64,000 nucleotides of DNA from Exobacillus caeni (GTDB lineage: Bacteria; Bacillota; Bacilli; Bacillales; Guptibacillaceae), in contig NZ_SWLG01000007.1 of the NCBI RefSeq assembly GCF_005747095.1, forward strand, positions 124,001-188,000. The letters are read 5' to 3'. Below are positions 9,206 to 17,784 of the stretch, piece by piece. Made by a program: the position numbers and the translations under genes. Positions within the stretch are counted from its first letter, which is position 1. Each line of letters begins with the position of its first letter. The notes under the pieces are model-generated. The model saw only the letters and a list, made by a program, of their open reading frames with translations, was not told the DNA's origin and searched no databases.

Positions 9206-9535
9206 TTAAAACACCCAGACGAAGGGCAAAAAAAGCCAGTAGTCATCAACTAACAAAATCGCAAACAGCCATGCTACTGTACCAATCAAGCTAAAAACCA
9301 CATTTCTCACCGTTCTTTTCAATAGTTGAAATTTATAGGCTATTGCAAGCATCCACAGAATAAACGGGAACACGAGGATATACAGTCCGACCGACATGCT
9401 GCCTAAAAAGCTGGCAATATACATTAACAATCCTGAAACGAAGAACAACAACGGAGATTTGCTGATAAATGCCTGAACAGCAGTTACGATTCCTAAAATA
9501 ATCGTCAGAAAAAATATCAGGATAAAAATAGCCAT
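9206..9535 (-). CDS. Small hypothetical membrane protein (109 aa)
   Basis: Almost entirely hydrophobic, with about four predicted helices and only a short basic loop (KFQLLKRTVRN, near residues 68-78). The RBS AAAGGGGA precedes the ATG at normal spacing. It lies 20 bases upstream of the MBL hydrolase gene on the same strand, so the two probably share a transcript. I do not recognise the family. Confidence 0.7.
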   Translation of the reverse strand: MAIFILIFFLTIILGIVTAVQAFISKSPLLFFVSGLLMYIASFLGSMSVGLYILVFPFILWMLAIAYKFQLLKRTVRNVVFSLIGTVAWLFAILLVDDYWLFLPFVWVF

Positions 9536-9561
9536 TGTATCCCCTTTCCTATTATAGCCAG

Positions 9562-9594
9562 AAAAAAAGAGCCATTCTTTGTTAGAACAGTCTC
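9562..9594 (-). terminator. Terminator after small membrane protein gene 9609-9812
   Basis: On the minus strand a stem of AGAG/CTCT continuing into TGTTCT/AGAATG pairs (one bulge, G-U pairs) is followed by seven Ts. It separates the 67-aa gene from the downstream 109-aa gene. Confidence 0.65.
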
Positions 9595-9608
9595 TCCCAC
9601 CATCAGAC

Positions 9609-9812
9609 TTACCGTTTGTTAATCAGAACCTCAATCATTCTAATAAATGACAAATTCACGATCGCAGAAATGAATGCTGCGAAAGAAAACGCATAAAAAA
9701 CTGTTTCCAAAACATCTATTAACGTTCGTTGATCATAATCGCCAACTAAAAGAAGCAGAATGAACGGCAAGCCAAACCATTTAGAAGCAAACATTTCGTA
9801 CATAATCTTCAT
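9609..9812 (-). CDS. Small hypothetical membrane protein (67 aa)
   Basis: A 67-residue protein with two hydrophobic segments (about residues 12-24 and 38-58) and a basic C-terminus. The upstream site is a G-rich GGGTGGG rather than a classical GGAGG. A terminator-like hairpin follows the stop, which supports a real transcript. Function and family are not recognised. Confidence 0.55.
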   Translation of the reverse strand: MKIMYEMFASKWFGLPFILLLLVGDYDQRTLIDVLETVFYAFSFAAFISAIVNLSFIRMIEVLINKR

Positions 9813-9930
9813 AATTTACCCACCCATATCCTTTTTCTTTTACTTATTAAACGAAGTAAATCGAAAAAAGGTTTCAAAAGAACGGCCAAAACTATATGGT
9901 ATTTTTCTGCAGGATTCCAATACTGTTTGA

Positions 9931-10110
9931 GGACATCTGTTCCGTTATTTGTGACAAATGTTTATTTTTGAAAAATTATAGGTCATCGGTTCCGTTATTT
10001 ACCGATAACACGCCTATATTGCTCAGGTTTTTAGCAAATAGCGGAACATATGACCTCTTTTTCTCTAAAAGTTGTGTTTTTTCACAAATAGAGGATTCAA
10101 TGACCTATAA
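9931..10110. repeat. Four degenerate copies of an AGGTCAT...TCCGTTATTTG intergenic repeat
   Basis: Two copies read forward (9931-9957 and 9978-10008) and two read reverse (10033-10056 and 10081-10110). The shared core is (A)GGTCAT, two or three variable bases, then G(T)TCCGTTATTTG(TGA) in the forward sense. The gap 9813-10245 otherwise holds no convincing gene: an open frame across it reads the repeats and lacks a ribosome site. The forward-forward/reverse-reverse order could fold into a large cruciform or RNA hairpins. Confidence 0.7.
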
Positions 10111-10245
10111 TTACACTTCCCGGGTTTCCATGCATTCATTTATCACCCTGATTGCCTTGCTCATTAGTTGACTACCCATGGTCTTTGATACTTCAGGAGT
10201 CTCATCCATCAACAGTCTCAATTTAAAACATTTATAGATAAACTA

Positions 10246-10530
10246 TTACGGCTTCGGATTAATGCCCCAGCTCAACATGAGGGTTAAAAACACAAAAATG
10301 ATCAAGAAAATATTCACGAGCAACCCTGCGAGCGCTACTTTTTTATCCACTTTCATAAACAGGCCGACAATAGCCAGGAATATTCCCGCAATTTCTTCAA
10401 CAGGACTCAAAAGACCTGGAAAATCCGTATCAAACCAGATAGCAAAATTTATTAAAAGTAAGCCAATCATTCCCATTCCCAATGAAAAAGCGCCTGGTAA
10501 GCCTTTTAATGTTTTCCTATCTAGATTCAC
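10246..10530 (-). CDS. Hypothetical membrane protein of a sigma-factor operon (94 aa)
   Basis: A 94-residue protein with three predicted membrane helices (about 15-32, 42-60 and 66-88). Its ATG overlaps the stop codon of the upstream anti-sigma gene by 4 bases, so it is translationally coupled and is third in a sigma/anti-sigma/membrane-protein operon. It could help the anti-sigma protein in the membrane, but this is inference from order only; no known family was recognised. Confidence 0.75.
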   Translation of the reverse strand: MNLDRKTLKGLPGAFSLGMGMIGLLLINFAIWFDTDFPGLLSPVEEIAGIFLAIVGLFMKVDKKVALAGLLVNIFLIIFVFLTLMLSWGINPKP

Positions 10531-11540
10531 TGGCTCCCACTCTCCTTATTCCAATTCCAGAAATCAATACTTCCTATCCTGCAGCCTCTTATTTCCTCCA
10601 GTTCACGTAACTTTAATAATTCTTTTGAAGGACCGGTTGCAACGATTCCATATACCGCAATCCCATTTTTATCTAAGTAGTCGATTCTCTCCTCCAGAGC
10701 TAACGTCTTCGCTCTCGCTACGTCTGTAGCCAGTTCTTCATGCTGCTGGATAAATTTCAATTCTTGAAGAAACTGTTTTTCATTTGATTCATCTTTTGAA
10801 AAAGGATCGTTCGGACTGGACTGCATTCCTGCCGGGTAGCCGATCGGCGGTAAGTATACCCCTTCGTTATCTCCAGAAGGGTCTTTCATTTGTCCGTCTA
10901 GCCCTGTGTCTACTGCATACCATAAGAGCATAATGTCAAAATCGTTAAAAAGATCCTTTACCTCTTCCGGCTTATAAGTGTCCGTTAAAGAGAAGTAAAC
11001 CTCCGACACAGTTCCTTCAGGAAGCTTCTCTAACTGATCCCATCCTTCGCGGGAATAAGGCATAAAAGCATCAGGATGAAAAAGCATCCGGTTTTCCAAC
11101 AAAGGTATTTCCGGCTTTTTTTCCGTTATCATCCGTTTGTCCTGCTTCGTTAAGTTGTTGATCGTAAAAGTAGTATCATATTCTCCAATCCATTTTCTTT
11201 CTGCACCGACTGTTTTTAGTAGATCCATCTTGTAATCGATTGAAAAGAATGGATGGATAACGTTATCCACCTTATCCGGATCGATCAGGACGTTAGGCTC
11301 CGTGAGTGCAAACGTTGATATAACAACATCCCTATAATCATTTGCTTTATTTCCAAAAGAGTAATACATTAGTGTCGAAAGGAATGCAACCGGTGTGATC
11401 ATCAGCAGGATCAATAATGTAATAACAATCGTACGCCATCTTGCCTGCCGTTTTCCTTTATTCAAGATTGATGTCTGTTTTGCTTCATTTAGAATAGAAT
11501 CAAAGTTCACATCGTGCAGCTTGTTATCTTTCTTAGTCAT
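10527..11540 (-). CDS. Membrane anti-sigma factor (sigma-factor regulator N/C domain type)
   Basis: A 337-residue protein with a cytoplasmic N-terminus of about 34 residues, one membrane helix (about 36-60) and a long extracellular part. The N-terminal NFDSILNEAKQ stretch and the extracytoplasmic region resemble the Bacillus 'sigma factor regulator' N- and C-terminal domains. These proteins hold the partner ECF sigma inactive at the membrane until a signal arrives outside. It overlaps the sigma gene by 8 bases and the next gene by 4, so all three are made from one coupled message. The activating signal is unknown. Confidence 0.82.
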   Translation of the reverse strand: MTKKDNKLHDVNFDSILNEAKQTSILNKGKRQARWRTIVITLLILLMITPVAFLSTLMYYSFGNKANDYRDVVISTFALTEPNVLIDPDKVDNVIHPFFSIDYKMDLLKTVGAERKWIGEYDTTFTINNLTKQDKRMITEKKPEIPLLENRMLFHPDAFMPYSREGWDQLEKLPEGTVSEVYFSLTDTYKPEEVKDLFNDFDIMLLWYAVDTGLDGQMKDPSGDNEGVYLPPIGYPAGMQSSPNDPFSKDESNEKQFLQELKFIQQHEELATDVARAKTLALEERIDYLDKNGIAVYGIVATGPSKELLKLRELEEIRGCRIGSIDFWNWNKESGSQ

Positions 11541-12036
11541 TCTCGTTCCCCCTTTCTAGCTGGTCCCTGGCATTCTTTCTTCCCCTGAATAGTAACGTTT
11601 TGAAAGAATTCATCTTAACATTCATTATTTCTGCTCCCTCTTGATACGATAATGCATGGAAATCTCGTAATAATACCGCTTCTCTTTGTTTATAGGGAAG
11701 CATATGTATGACCTCTAAAATTTTGCTTAAGTTCTCCTGTTCAAGGACTGCTTGCTCCGGTGTTTCTTCTTCTATATTAGCAATTTCAAAAAAAGCCGTT
11801 TCTGTAGGGATGACCCTGCTGTGTTTTCTTAAATAATCAATAAAAGTATTTCTTGCAATTTTAAATAGCCAGGGCTTCACCCGCTGACTGTCATAATGGT
11901 CCAGGGCCACAAATGCTCGAATAAATGTTTCCTGCAAAATATCTTCTGCAAGGTGGGAGTCGTTATTTGCCATAGACAGCAGATAACGATAAATATCATT
12001 CATATGTAATTTAAAAACTTCCTCGATCGACTCCAA
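11533..12036 (-). CDS. ECF-type RNA polymerase sigma factor (module 1)
   Basis: About 167 residues. Region 2 shows the AEDILQETFIRAF stretch and the VKPWLFKIARNTFIDYLRK block; region 4 carries LPYKQREAVLLRDFHALSYQEGAEIM with a helix-turn-helix and the FKTLLFRGRK recognition end. The best start is the TTG at 12036, placed six to seven bases after GGGAGGG; a longer frame to 12078 reads through the ribosome site. It is followed by its overlapping anti-sigma gene. Autoregulation is usual for ECF modules, but I could not identify an ECF-type promoter upstream. Confidence 0.9.
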   Translation of the reverse strand: MESIEEVFKLHMNDIYRYLLSMANNDSHLAEDILQETFIRAFVALDHYDSQRVKPWLFKIARNTFIDYLRKHSRVIPTETAFFEIANIEEETPEQAVLEQENLSKILEVIHMLPYKQREAVLLRDFHALSYQEGAEIMNVKMNSFKTLLFRGRKNARDQLERGNEND

Positions 12037-12257
12037 CGTTCTCCCTCCCCCACATAAAAAGAACGAAATTGTCGGCAAAAAGTTTCAATTCTTTCAAAAA
12101 AAGATTGTGTTTTTAGCATTTCATCTATAACTGTGGGCCAGAACCAACATGTTCCTATTTTCGTTACAGCCAGTCCTCACTCAACAAAATTGCAAAAACA
12201 CCCTACAAATAAGAGAGGTAAATTTGATTTTTTAATGGAGAAAATTTAACAGCCCTC

Positions 12258-12425
12258 CCGAAGCAAGAATAAATCTCTCTGAAACCCGATTAAATTTTCC
12301 TGAACCAAGAACAAATTAATCTGAAATAAGAATAATGGCCGATGAACCAAGAACAAGTTTCAACCAACAGGGAATAAGGCTCGGCGAAACGGGATTAAAC
12401 GTTATTGAACCAAGAATAAAGTAAA
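12258..12425 (+). repeat. Type A array: eight 21-bp degenerate tandem units
   Basis: Units begin at 12258, 12279, 12300, 12321, 12342, 12363, 12384 and 12405, exactly 21 bp apart. The common core is CTGAACCAAGAATAAA with a variable last five bases; (C/T)TGAA and AA(G/C)AA(T/C)AA are the best kept parts. The array fills most of the gap between the ECF sigma gene and the coat gene (12037-12512). No ORF or hairpin explains it, and the units are direct, not inverted. Confidence 0.85.
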
Positions 12426-12512
12426 AAATGTTCTTAGAGCAGCTAATAATTCCCAAAATTACGGGCAGATTATTATCGTTACAAAAGAAGTTACTTTTAG
12501 GAGGAATCGAGA

Positions 12513-13145
12513 ATGAAATTAGCAGCACATGAGTTGCACGAACTTCATGAATTAACGATGAGCTGTGTAAATTCGATCACGAATATGGCTTACATGCTTG
12601 AGCATGTTCAGGACGCAGAGCTAAAAAGCCTTTTAGAGAGGCATTTTCCGTTCCATGTTCGTGACTATAACATGAAAGTGGAATTTTTGAACCAAATGGA
12701 AGGAGCTGCAAAAGAACTTCCTTTGTTTAAAGAAGAAGGAAGATTGACTGATTATACCATGTCTCCTGTCAGCCAGTATCCTCCAGTTCAACCTCGTACA
12801 CAGGTTACGGAAATGAACGACCGTGAAATGGCTACTGCTTATTTATTAACGCTAAAGCGCGCTGGGCGTGAATATGCTTATTCTGCAATGGAAGCTGCCA
12901 ATCCGGATTTGCGTTCGTTTCTCCAAACAGCTTTTATGATGAGCTGCGGCCATGCTTATGATATGTGGCAATACATGGTGGAAAAAGGATACTATCCGTT
13001 AGAACCCGCAGACCAGACGATGGTCGGCAAAATCGGAGCCACATACCAGGTTGTACCTGAAAACCAGGAGATGATACAGCAGGCACTTAATAAATACCAG
13101 GGACAAAATCCTGTCGCTGGGCAAAGCGACCAAATGTACCAATAA
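12513..13145 (+). CDS. CotF-like spore coat protein
   Basis: A 210-residue protein that resembles the CotF family: ferritin-like helices with MSCVNSITNMAYMLEHVQDAEL near the N-terminus and a second helical half (EMATAYLLTLKRAGREYAYSAMEAANP), ending in a Gln/Asn-rich tail with Tyr residues suited to coat cross-linking. CotF proteins are spore coat components. The ATG follows TAGGAGG. It is a single gene, with a hairpin after it shared with the convergent methyltransferase gene. A sporulation-sigma promoter is expected but was not identified. Confidence 0.85.
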   Translation: MKLAAHELHELHELTMSCVNSITNMAYMLEHVQDAELKSLLERHFPFHVRDYNMKVEFLNQMEGAAKELPLFKEEGRLTDYTMSPVSQYPPVQPRTQVTEMNDREMATAYLLTLKRAGREYAYSAMEAANPDLRSFLQTAFMMSCGHAYDMWQYMVEKGYYPLEPADQTMVGKIGATYQVVPENQEMIQQALNKYQGQNPVAGQSDQMYQ

Positions 13146-13160
13146 ATGCATCAATAAGAA

Positions 13161-13192
13161 AGAAGCCAGTATGAACTAAACTGCTGGCTTCT
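13161..13192. terminator. Terminator between CotF-like and methyltransferase genes
   Basis: The stem AGAAGCCAG/CTGGCTTCT surrounds a 14-base loop. The minus-strand side is followed by TTCTTAT, the plus side by a weak run; it sits between convergent genes. Confidence 0.65.
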
Positions 13193-13227
13193 ATTCCCTC
13201 ACCTTAAATTTCCATATTCAGTTATTA

Positions 13228-13974
13228 TCAATTTGTATTTATCTTCCTCGCTTTTAGCAGTAAAAAAGATGGCCTGCGTTCTTCATTTACGATCTTCGGC
13301 ATTTTCTCTAATCCTTCTGCTGTCGATTGAGGTTCAACCATTTTTTCTAACGCAAAACCGTTATCGATCAGTCCGTTTACAAGGGAAGAGACAGTGCGAT
13401 GGTATTTGATGACACCATCGATTACCCAGTGCTGCTCACGTTTCCCTTCCTCCTGATAATGATCGAGCGCCCAGTGAAGTTTGTTTCCTTCCTTATCTTT
13501 AGCCCAGTTATTCATCTCTTTTCGTGCGGTTACAATCGGATGCTCCGTGGAGTAGATAAACTGGCCGTTATCCTTTAAAAGTTCGTTCACTTTTTTCACC
13601 AGGGATGTGTAATCTTTTATGTAATGAATGGCAAGAGAACTGACGACAAGGTCAAACTGGTTTCCCGATAAGTCCAGATCTTCAAAAGGGCTGCATAAAT
13701 ATGAAATCTTCTCATCCGGATTCTTTTCTTTTGCCAGATTGATCATGTTGCTTGATATGTCGATCCCTGTTACGTGGAAAGCATCGTGTTCAATGCAATA
13801 TTTTGCAAAAGCCCCCGCTCCGCATCCAAGATCCAAAATGGACTTTCCTTTCAAAACAGGCAGTAATGCTTTTAATGCCGGTTGCTCGATAAAATCGTTA
13901 GCTGTAACTCCCGTATCACGCATATTCGTGTAATACTCAAAGAACTCCCTGTTGTCATAGATGTTTTGCTTCAT
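13228..13974 (-). CDS. Class I SAM-dependent methyltransferase
   Basis: A 248-residue Rossmann methyltransferase. Motif I is ILDLGCGAGAFA (about residues 45-56), the acidic SAM-ribose position is GIDIS, and motif IV-like sequence is FDLVVSSLAIHYI. The type is the broad UbiE/small-molecule class and the substrate is not predictable. The RBS TAAGGAGTG lies before the ATG. It lies just downstream of an S51 peptidase gene on the same strand, so both may be co-transcribed. Confidence 0.85.
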   Translation of the reverse strand: MKQNIYDNREFFEYYTNMRDTGVTANDFIEQPALKALLPVLKGKSILDLGCGAGAFAKYCIEHDAFHVTGIDISSNMINLAKEKNPDEKISYLCSPFEDLDLSGNQFDLVVSSLAIHYIKDYTSLVKKVNELLKDNGQFIYSTEHPIVTARKEMNNWAKDKEGNKLHWALDHYQEEGKREQHWVIDGVIKYHRTVSSLVNGLIDNGFALEKMVEPQSTAEGLEKMPKIVNEERRPSFLLLKARKINTN

Positions 13975-13992
13975 CTTTTCACTCCTTACTGA

Positions 13993-14658
13993 TCAAAGCT
14001 CATCCTGGACGATTTCTTCTCCTCTTCTTAAAACCTTATATGCCTTCGCTTCTTTCCTATCCTTCAACACTGCTATCTGTCCATCAACAAAAGAAACCGC
14101 ACAATGGTCTGTTATCCCTATTCCTTCTTCATTTAGGCTGACCATCTTATTAAATGCATCTGCCCGGTCCTCGTAATTGAAATGCGTACAGCAGGATCCA
14201 CTCACAAGCCCAAGTCCTTCAACCTGTATAAAGCCTTTTTCGCCTTCATAACTCAGGCCGCTATCGCACAGGTAATTTGCCCCTGCACTGAAACCGACAA
14301 ACATCTGCGAACGTTTACTGGCTTGTCTGAGTAAGAAATCCAGACCATTTTGACGGCATGCTTCTGAAAGCTTCAACGTACTACCTCCGCCAAGATAAAC
14401 AAGATCTGCAGAAGCAATTTTTTTTTCCGCGGACGTGGAATTCATTTCTTCAGAATAAATCACATCTGTTTTACAATTTAGCTTCTCTTCATATAACTTC
14501 CTGAAACGCTCATATGCGCCTTTTTCGTCTTCGCTTGCAAAAGGTATGTATAATGCATGAACCGTTTCTTTATTCACTAAAGACACAATTTCTTTTTCAA
14601 GATCCGGAGAGAAATCCCCACCGTTAACTCCCCCGCCAATCAAGACGACTCTTTTCAT
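13993..14658 (-). CDS. Peptidase S51 family (PepE-like) protein
   Basis: A 221-residue protein with the S51 fold signature: VYLGGGSTLKL (near 87-97) and the nucleophile elbow GFSAGANYL with Ser124, plus a His near 159 in CCTHF. S51 includes alpha-aspartyl dipeptidase PepE and cyanophycinase; length and lack of a signal peptide favour a cytoplasmic PepE-like dipeptidase. Eighteen bases separate it from the methyltransferase gene downstream. The exact substrate is uncertain. Confidence 0.83.
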   Translation of the reverse strand: MKRVVLIGGGVNGGDFSPDLEKEIVSLVNKETVHALYIPFASEDEKGAYERFRKLYEEKLNCKTDVIYSEEMNSTSAEKKIASADLVYLGGGSTLKLSEACRQNGLDFLLRQASKRSQMFVGFSAGANYLCDSGLSYEGEKGFIQVEGLGLVSGSCCTHFNYEDRADAFNKMVSLNEEGIGITDHCAVSFVDGQIAVLKDRKEAKAYKVLRRGEEIVQDEL

Positions 14659-14737
14659 TTTTTCTCCTTTTCTTACCCCTGTTTTTTAACCCGAATGTAG
14701 TATTCGATACAAAAAGCCTTTTCCCTTTTCACATAAC

Positions 14738-14763
14738 AAAATCCGCCATGGTAGACGGATTTT
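14738..14763. terminator. Terminator downstream of lipoprotein gene 14774-15202
   Basis: The stem AAAATCCG/CGGATTTT has a 10-base loop. The arms themselves supply the U-run on either strand; it lies 10 bases after the lipoprotein stop and ends the second sigma operon. Confidence 0.7.
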
Positions 14764-14773
14764 AAGGTTTTGA

Positions 14774-15202
14774 CTATTCTTTATTTAGCTCGATTGAGAC
14801 ACCAGCTTTTTCTTCAGCTTCCTTCAATTCTCTACGAGTAGTTTTTAGAAGTTCGATTTCCTCCTGTTTCCCTTCGCACCCTGTAACATTATAAGACACA
14901 TATGTAGGTGCAAAATCGTAGACAGCTATTCTCTCACACGAAACACTCTCCTTCGATGCTGCTCCTTCATACGTCAGGGTTTCATTATCGGATTTTAAAT
15001 GATGGGTAATCGCATTGGGAGACACATTTATAATAATTTCTAAAGCTGCAGCCTTGCCTGCTCTCGTATCCTTTATAAAGGTAATAAAGTTTTCCAGCTT
15101 TTTATGCTCGCCATTCTCAAAAATAACCTGATCGGAAACTTCTTTGTTGTTCGAACAGCCGGCAACGACCAACAATATAAGGAACAATCGGAAGTATTTC
15201 AT
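14774..15202 (-). CDS. Small lipoprotein of sigma module 2 (DUF4362-like)
   Basis: A 142-residue lipoprotein with signal peptide and lipobox VAGC (Cys16). The mature part is compact, with two Cys residues (SVSCERIAVYD and NVTGCEGKQ) that may form a disulfide, and a charged helical C-terminus. Its layout resembles DUF4362 proteins, though I cannot confirm the family. Its ATG overlaps the stop of the anti-sigma gene by 4 bases, so it belongs to the sigma/anti-sigma operon and may act outside as part of the response or the sensor. Confidence 0.72.
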   Translation of the reverse strand: MKYFRLFLILLVVAGCSNNKEVSDQVIFENGEHKKLENFITFIKDTRAGKAAALEIIINVSPNAITHHLKSDNETLTYEGAASKESVSCERIAVYDFAPTYVSYNVTGCEGKQEEIELLKTTRRELKEAEEKAGVSIELNKE

Positions 15203-15891
15203 TCGATCCCTCCTTTAACTAACTCAAGTGATTCCGCTATATCCATAAGCTTTTTTCCAGTTAGCGTCCCGGTTATGGAGAAGGAGATGCCATCTTTCCA
15301 GAATGCAATTTCTGTTTGTCCGTTATTATTTTTCTCTACTAATACCCCTTTATTGCCATTGATTGAAATAGAGTGGAGCCCTTCTCCCCTGACTGTTCCT
15401 GACGGTTTGAATGACGGCTTTCCGGTTGGATCAGCTTGATAGATTTGAAAAAATTCTTCTCCATTTTCATAACGAATAATAGCAATCGTTTTAGAAGTAT
15501 CGTTTGATTGGTTTAACAAAAATCCGTATGCTTCCTTTTGAATGAATCCTGCAGGAACAACTGCTGGCAGCTCTAAAGTAGTGATGTTTTCTTGAAGTGC
15601 CTTTAATCCAATGATCCGGCCGTCATTATCGCCTGCACTGTTCTCTACATTACTGGAAGTTTCTTTGCTACTTTCGAAATAGGGATAACTTAAAAGGAGG
15701 CCGTTAAAGAAAAGCAAAACACAAGCTGCTATTCCGATCACAAACTGGGGTTTGGAACGATAACTCTTTTTCAAGGCTGTCTTCTGATGCATTCTCTCAA
15801 ATACTTTTCGTTTATGTTCCCCTGTAAAAGTTAATTGTTTATGAGTCCTTTTACCGTATATGTCTGGTAGCTCCTTTAACTTTTCTTCCAT
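15199..15891 (-). CDS. Membrane anti-sigma factor with DUF4367-like C-terminus (module 2)
   Basis: A 230-residue single-pass protein: cytoplasmic N-terminus (1-48), membrane helix (about 50-70) and an extracellular domain whose end (GISFSITGTLTGKKLMDIAESL) resembles DUF4367. The N-terminus carries LTFTGEHKRKVFERM, closely matching the N-terminus of the PadR-like protein at 42045-42452 (LEFTGEHRLAINEKI), also next to an ECF sigma gene. I infer that this stretch binds the sigma factor. It starts directly after the sigma stop codon and overlaps the lipoprotein gene by 4 bases. Confidence 0.82.
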   Translation of the reverse strand: MEEKLKELPDIYGKRTHKQLTFTGEHKRKVFERMHQKTALKKSYRSKPQFVIGIAACVLLFFNGLLLSYPYFESSKETSSNVENSAGDNDGRIIGLKALQENITTLELPAVVPAGFIQKEAYGFLLNQSNDTSKTIAIIRYENGEEFFQIYQADPTGKPSFKPSGTVRGEGLHSISINGNKGVLVEKNNNGQTEIAFWKDGISFSITGTLTGKKLMDIAESLELVKGGIE

Positions 15892-16458
15892 TTAAGATCC
15901 CTCCCCCGTCTCTAACTTCTTTTGTAATTTTTCGCGAGCCCGTGCAAGGCGCGAACGGACAGATACCGATTTGATTGCGAGAAGATCTCCTATTTGTTTA
16001 GTAGAGTATTCCATATAGTAATGAAGAATTATCACTTCCCGGTATTTCTGCGGCAAACTAAACACCGCCTGCATCAATTTTTCATTTTCCATTTGCTCGA
16101 TCAGCTTTAACTCTGGTGTTTCTTTATGTTTTAAATATGGAAAGGTATCGATAACTCCTCTGGCAAAATATTTAAACCAACCGCTTCTTAAATAATCTCT
16201 ACAAATATTGATTGCAATCTTACTTAACCAGGTTTCTATGGAGGCTTCTTGGCGATATTGATCGAGCTTTTCATAGCACTTAAGAAATACTTCCTGCGCG
16301 ATATCCTCCGCTTTCCCCTGGTCTTTCACGTATATGTAAGCGAGCCGGACAATTTTGCTGCCGTATTCATCCAAAAGAATAGAGATCAGTTCATTTTTGC
16401 CCATCTCATCAAGAGCATTTGTATGTAATAAATAATCAATTCGTTGCAAGTTATCCAT
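15892..16458 (-). CDS. ECF-type RNA polymerase sigma factor (module 2)
   Basis: A 188-residue ECF sigma factor. Region 2 contains AEDIAQEVFLKCYEKL and IETWLSKIAINICRDYLRS; region 4 contains LPQKYREVIILHYYMEYSTKQIGDLL followed by VSVRSRLARAREKL. It is first in a three-gene operon with its membrane anti-sigma factor and a lipoprotein. Its region 2 wording is close to that of the third sigma factor at 42442-42990, which fits their shared regulator N-terminus. Target promoters are unknown. Confidence 0.92.
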   Translation of the reverse strand: MDNLQRIDYLLHTNALDEMGKNELISILLDEYGSKIVRLAYIYVKDQGKAEDIAQEVFLKCYEKLDQYRQEASIETWLSKIAINICRDYLRSGWFKYFARGVIDTFPYLKHKETPELKLIEQMENEKLMQAVFSLPQKYREVIILHYYMEYSTKQIGDLLAIKSVSVRSRLARAREKLQKKLETGEGS

Positions 16459-16530
16459 CTGTTCCCCCCCTCACTCCAATATATAGACGAATACGGTATC
16501 CAAAACAATGCAGGTAATTCTTAAAAAAAT

Positions 16531-16559
16531 TAAAAAGAGCAGCCATAATGACTGCTCTT
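16531..16559 (-). terminator. Terminator after NlpC/P60 endopeptidase gene
   Basis: The stem AAGAGCAG/CTGCTCTT (9-base loop) is followed on the minus strand by TTTTTAATTTTTTT. It lies 12 bases after the stop. Confidence 0.85.
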
Positions 16560-16571
16560 CTCATTTCTATA

Positions 16572-17510
16572 TTAAACTCTTTTCGCTCCAAGATAGCGTG
16601 GTGCCCAGTAAGGGTTACTCAAGTCACTAATTGTAACTCCGTGAGATGAGCTGGCGTGAATAAATTTTCCGTCTCCAAGGTAGATACCAGCGTGTGAAGG
16701 ACCTGCTTTGTATGTTTCAAAGAATACTAGATCTCCGACTGACGGGCTTGAAACTCTGCTTGTCGCGTCCCACATGGAAGCTACCGTCCTTGGAAGACTG
16801 ATTCCGTTTTGCTTGAACGCGTACTGCAAGAATCCGCTGCAGTCAAATCCTGATGGTGAAGTTCCTCCCCATACGTATGGTACGCCCATATAGCGTTTAG
16901 CTGTTTCGATCACGCTTGACATCGAGGTTGATGCCGCTTTAACAGATGTTGTTGGAGCTGATTGTGTGACAGATGCTGTTGTTGAACCGTTTAGTGCCGC
17001 AAATGTTTGCTGTCCAGCGATTCCGTCTACAGCGATCCCTGCATCGCTCTGGAAGCTTCGTACCGCACTTGCAGTAACCGGTCCATATACTCCGTCAACT
17101 GAATAATTGTAATAACCTTTTTCACTTAATGCAGACTGAAGGCTTGATACTGCTTGTCCGCGTGACCCCTGTCTTAAAGTTCCGCTGTTGGAAACGTTTG
17201 AGCTAGTTGCTGTTTGAACAGAAGATCCTCCAAGTGCCGCTACTGTTTGCGGTCCAACGATTCCGTCGACTGTAAGGCCAGCAGCGCTTTGAAATTCTTT
17301 CACTCCTGCTTCTGTAATATCTCCAAAGTATCCTGTTGCTGTATGGTAATCAAAATATCCTTTTTCACTTAGAACATTTTGCAATTCTGTAACGTCACTA
17401 TGATTCATTCCGTTTGTTAATGTTTGATCTCCTAATGCAGCTTCTCCTGCTGTTGGTGCCATGAATAACGCACCTGCTAAAGTTGTTGTTACTACTATTT
17501 TCTTAAACAT
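16572..17510 (-). CDS. Secreted NlpC/P60 endopeptidase with two peptidoglycan-binding domains
   Basis: A 312-residue exported protein from the ATG at 17510 (after GGGGGA); a longer in-frame start lacks a ribosome site. Order: signal peptide (1-24), two PG_binding_1 domains (about 33-95 and 115-175, each ending VDGI(V/A)G.QT), a Ser/Thr linker, then an NlpC/P60 domain with Cys224 (DCSGF), His273 (SHAGIYLG) and His285. Such enzymes cut the gamma-D-Glu-diaminopimelate bond in wall peptides. It is a monocistronic gene. Cell separation, growth or spore-related wall turnover are all possible roles. Confidence 0.93.
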   Translation of the reverse strand: MFKKIVVTTTLAGALFMAPTAGEAALGDQTLTNGMNHSDVTELQNVLSEKGYFDYHTATGYFGDITEAGVKEFQSAAGLTVDGIVGPQTVAALGGSSVQTATSSNVSNSGTLRQGSRGQAVSSLQSALSEKGYYNYSVDGVYGPVTASAVRSFQSDAGIAVDGIAGQQTFAALNGSTTASVTQSAPTTSVKAASTSMSSVIETAKRYMGVPYVWGGTSPSGFDCSGFLQYAFKQNGISLPRTVASMWDATSRVSSPSVGDLVFFETYKAGPSHAGIYLGDGKFIHASSSHGVTISDLSNPYWAPRYLGAKRV

Positions 17511-17689
17511 GTTGTTATTCCCCCATAAAATGATTTCTAAACTATTTCTTTCAACGCTTGCTATATTACAGGATAAATGTAACAGGACTATATTAAACAA
17601 ATTACAAAGATTTAACAAAATTAGATACCTTTTTACTATATGAGTCCTAATAATTCGACACGAACCACAACAAAGCCCGCCATATCAAC

Positions 17690-17723
17690 AAAAAAGAAGA
17701 AGAACTCAACTATGTCCTTCTTC
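17690..17723 (-). terminator. Terminator after Nudix gene 17785-18258
   Basis: On the minus strand the arms GAAGAAGGAC/GTTCTTCTTC with an 8-base loop are followed by TTTTTTG. It lies about 60 bases after the Nudix stop codon. Confidence 0.7.
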
Positions 17724-17784
17724 ATAATTTTTCTTAATCTATTATTTTTTTTAGGTAAAATTTTTAAACAAATACACTAAAATT

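Noticed and set aside
9896-10171. Plus-strand ORF of 91 aa
   Set aside because: Runs through the AGGTCAT repeats, lacks a ribosome site, and its Cys/Phe/Ser-rich composition looks non-coding.
17511-17618. WalR box upstream of the NlpC/P60 gene
   Set aside because: TGTTAC and TGTAAT motifs occur but are 14 bases apart, not the 11-base repeat needed.
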